From NCBI GenBank assembly GCA_031769625.1, contig JAUIMM010000570.1, positions 2,914,001 through 2,978,000 of the forward strand: DNA of 64,000 nt. The letters run 5' to 3'. The DNA is from Taudactylus pleione (Eukaryota > Chordata > Amphibia > Anura > Myobatrachidae). The notes under the pieces were generated by a model, which ran no database searches, was not told the origin of the DNA, and was given only the letters and a program-made list of their open reading frames with translations. Positions 62,744-64,000 of this stretch are shown here, one piece after another (position 1 is the first letter of the stretch; every line of letters starts with the position of its first letter). The position numbers and the translations under genes are program-made.

Positions 62744-64000
62744 ATGCACTGGCTTGCTGTGTTCATTTTCATATTCTCTTACAGAGTTTTCACCATTCTG
62801 GTTGGTTCGGGGATGTCCAGTTTCTGTGACAGGGGACCGATAGAGGAGATGGTAGCTGATGGCAGTGCTGATGGAGTGGAGTCAGAAGGAGGAGTGCTAT
62901 GCCAATCAGGGGAGTGTCTGACCAATCTTAGTACTGTAATTGTTAAGAGAGCTGCTATTCCGGATACTCGGGGATGGTGTGGAGGTTTATCGTCTGAAGT
63001 TTCCTGTATTTGTGAGCTTTGTGGGTCCCTAGTTGATGAGAACTGTATAAATTGTTGCCAGCCTAAATATAACCTGTACTGGGGTGGGTATCCTTTAGAG
63101 GATTATCATAGCATGATAGGCAAAGTATTAAACCAGACTGATTGTTGGGTGTGCTCACACATGCCACAGGGTCAGCATAATGTAGGGTTGGTGCCATTTC
63201 CGCTGAATATTACGGAAATTTTAGAATTGCAAAAAGGGAAAACATTGGCTGGAAAATTCCTCTCATCCAAACCACCTTATTTCAAACTCTATCAATTCCA
63301 AGTAGATAGATCACTTTGGTGCTTAAACATAACCAACCCCAATAAACCAGGGAGTTGGGAAGTGATGGGGAATAATCAGACAATGACCTTCTCACTGAGA
63401 GCTGATAATGAGTCTATGAATCATGATCTGTTATGCTCAATTAGATCTAATGGGAGACATTTTAGGTATCGGTATACATTAAGTTCCACCAAAGAAATTA
63501 TTGGTAAGGTACCAGATGGATATTGTGCTAAGATAATACAACCAGAAACTTGCACGTACCAGATGGAAGAGCCTGAGATAGGATTATTTGCAAGGGAAAT
63601 GTGTTTAATGATAACGATGCATACTATTCCTTATGTTCTCCCTGATAATGTATATTTTATATGTGGAAGAAAAGCGTATAAGTGGCTCTCCCCGAGTTCT
63701 GAAGGTTTGTGTTACCTGGGAAGAGTAGTCCCAGAGGTTATGACCCTCACACATGTTGAAATGCTTGGTATTCATAAAAACACACCATCACCATATCTTC
63801 ACACGCAGTATGAACACAGAGGCAAAAGGAATATGATACCTGGTGACGTGCATAAAGCCACTCAGTTAATTAGTGAGACAACTGGTTTTCAAGTTTTAGT
63901 AGCACTGGATCCCACCTGGATCGCTCGGGGTACATTAAATTTTAGATATATTCAGGACCTTGCTAAATTGATAGATAATATCACCGAGATGTATGATGAC
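62744..64000 (+). CDS. env: ERV envelope gene, open to the window edge
   Basis: From ATG at 62744 the frame is open for 419 codons to the window end with no stop. It starts with a hydrophobic stretch after MHW, a likely signal peptide. It is Cys-rich, with many Asn-X-Ser/Thr sites, and has a CWVC (CXXC) motif at 63143-63154, found in the surface subunit of gamma-type envelopes that are disulfide-linked to the transmembrane subunit. A basic RGKR motif at 63818-63829 is a candidate furin site between the two subunits. The transmembrane subunit is only begun here. Its start lies 56 bp after the integrase stop, so env would need a spliced mRNA. Openness contrasts with the broken gag and pol. Fusion peptide, transmembrane segment and 3' LTR are outside the window. 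Confidence 0.8.
   Translation, partial: MHWLAVFIFIFSYRVFTILVGSGMSSFCDRGPIEEMVADGSADGVESEGGVLCQSGECLTNLSTVIVKRAAIPDTRGWCGGLSSEVSCICELCGSLVDENCINCCQPKYNLYWGGYPLEDYHSMIGKVLNQTDCWVCSHMPQGQHNVGLVPFPLNITEILELQKGKTLAGKFLSSKPPYFKLYQFQVDRSLWCLNITNPNKPGSWEVMGNNQTMTFSLRADNESMNHDLLCSIRSNGRHFRYRYTLSSTKEIIGKVPDGYCAKIIQPETCTYQMEEPEIGLFAREMCLMITMHTIPYVLPDNVYFICGRKAYKWLSPSSEGLCYLGRVVPEVMTLTHVEMLGIHKNTPSPYLHTQYEHRGKRNMIPGDVHKATQLISETTGFQVLVALDPTWIARGTLNFRYIQDLAKLIDNITEMYDD

Larger units (their letters stand above)
48338..64000 (+). mobile_element. Endogenous retrovirus, gamma/epsilon-like, 3' end outside the window
   Basis: A leader with a splice donor, a gag with one CCHC knuckle, a protease with DTG, a reverse transcriptase with YVDD, RNase H, an HHCC/DDE integrase and env occur in order on the plus strand. 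It is interrupted by a 599-bp MITE (49414-50012) and a 7.3-kb Harbinger element (53144-60471). gag and pol contain stops, frameshifts and a deletion. The single knuckle and the style of integrase and env suggest a gamma/epsilon-type class I ERV; exact placement needs a phylogeny. Confidence 0.88.

Overview
This window looks like gene-poor nuclear DNA of a vertebrate, most likely an amphibian and probably a frog or toad. The inference comes from the repeat mix: hAT elements and hAT MITEs, PIF/Harbinger elements with 'GGGCCTGATTCAG' MITEs, a GIY-YIG Penelope-like element, Gypsy and CR1 fragments, and a gamma/epsilon-like endogenous retrovirus (ERV). I recognise no conserved host gene exon, tRNA, rRNA or bacterial feature. 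The long reading frames are all transposon-, retrovirus- or minisatellite-derived.

Layout. 1-4022: a large hAT element on the minus strand, cut by the window start. Its transposase survives as an N-terminal and a C-terminal fragment, and two related minisatellite arrays sit inside it. 5120-11361: hAT and Harbinger MITEs, including a Harbinger MITE nested in a hAT MITE. 11768-16961: GC-rich composite with two oppositely oriented hAT elements around a 38-bp minisatellite, then a Penelope-like leader with a hammerhead-like fold. 17799-24480: more hAT elements and SINE-like copies. 26560-30310: two 5'-truncated Penelope-like copies head to head, making an inverted repeat of about 1.5 kb per arm. 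30316-37560: a broken minus-strand Gypsy element, split by a stack of DNA transposons. 38400-46370: retroposon ends, a CR1 fragment, MITEs and short duplications.

48338-64000: an ERV in plus orientation (leader, gag, protease, reverse transcriptase, RNase H, integrase, env; the 3' end is outside the window). It is split twice. A 599-bp Harbinger MITE with a TAA duplication interrupts gag. A 7.3-kb Harbinger element with a TTA duplication interrupts pol. The larger element carries a HARBI1-type DDE transposase and, on the other strand, what look like two separate Myb/SANT-like genes. gag and pol are decayed, but env is open from its ATG to the window edge (419 codons).

How the parts relate. 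The 7.3-kb Harbinger and the MITEs share terminal inverted repeats and subterminal sequence, so the large element or a relative is a plausible source of the transposition machinery. The 1-4022 hAT has the same relation to the roughly 305-340-bp hAT MITEs. Target-site duplications read by eye give a relative order of insertion at several sites. All family assignments come from motif recognition, not searches.
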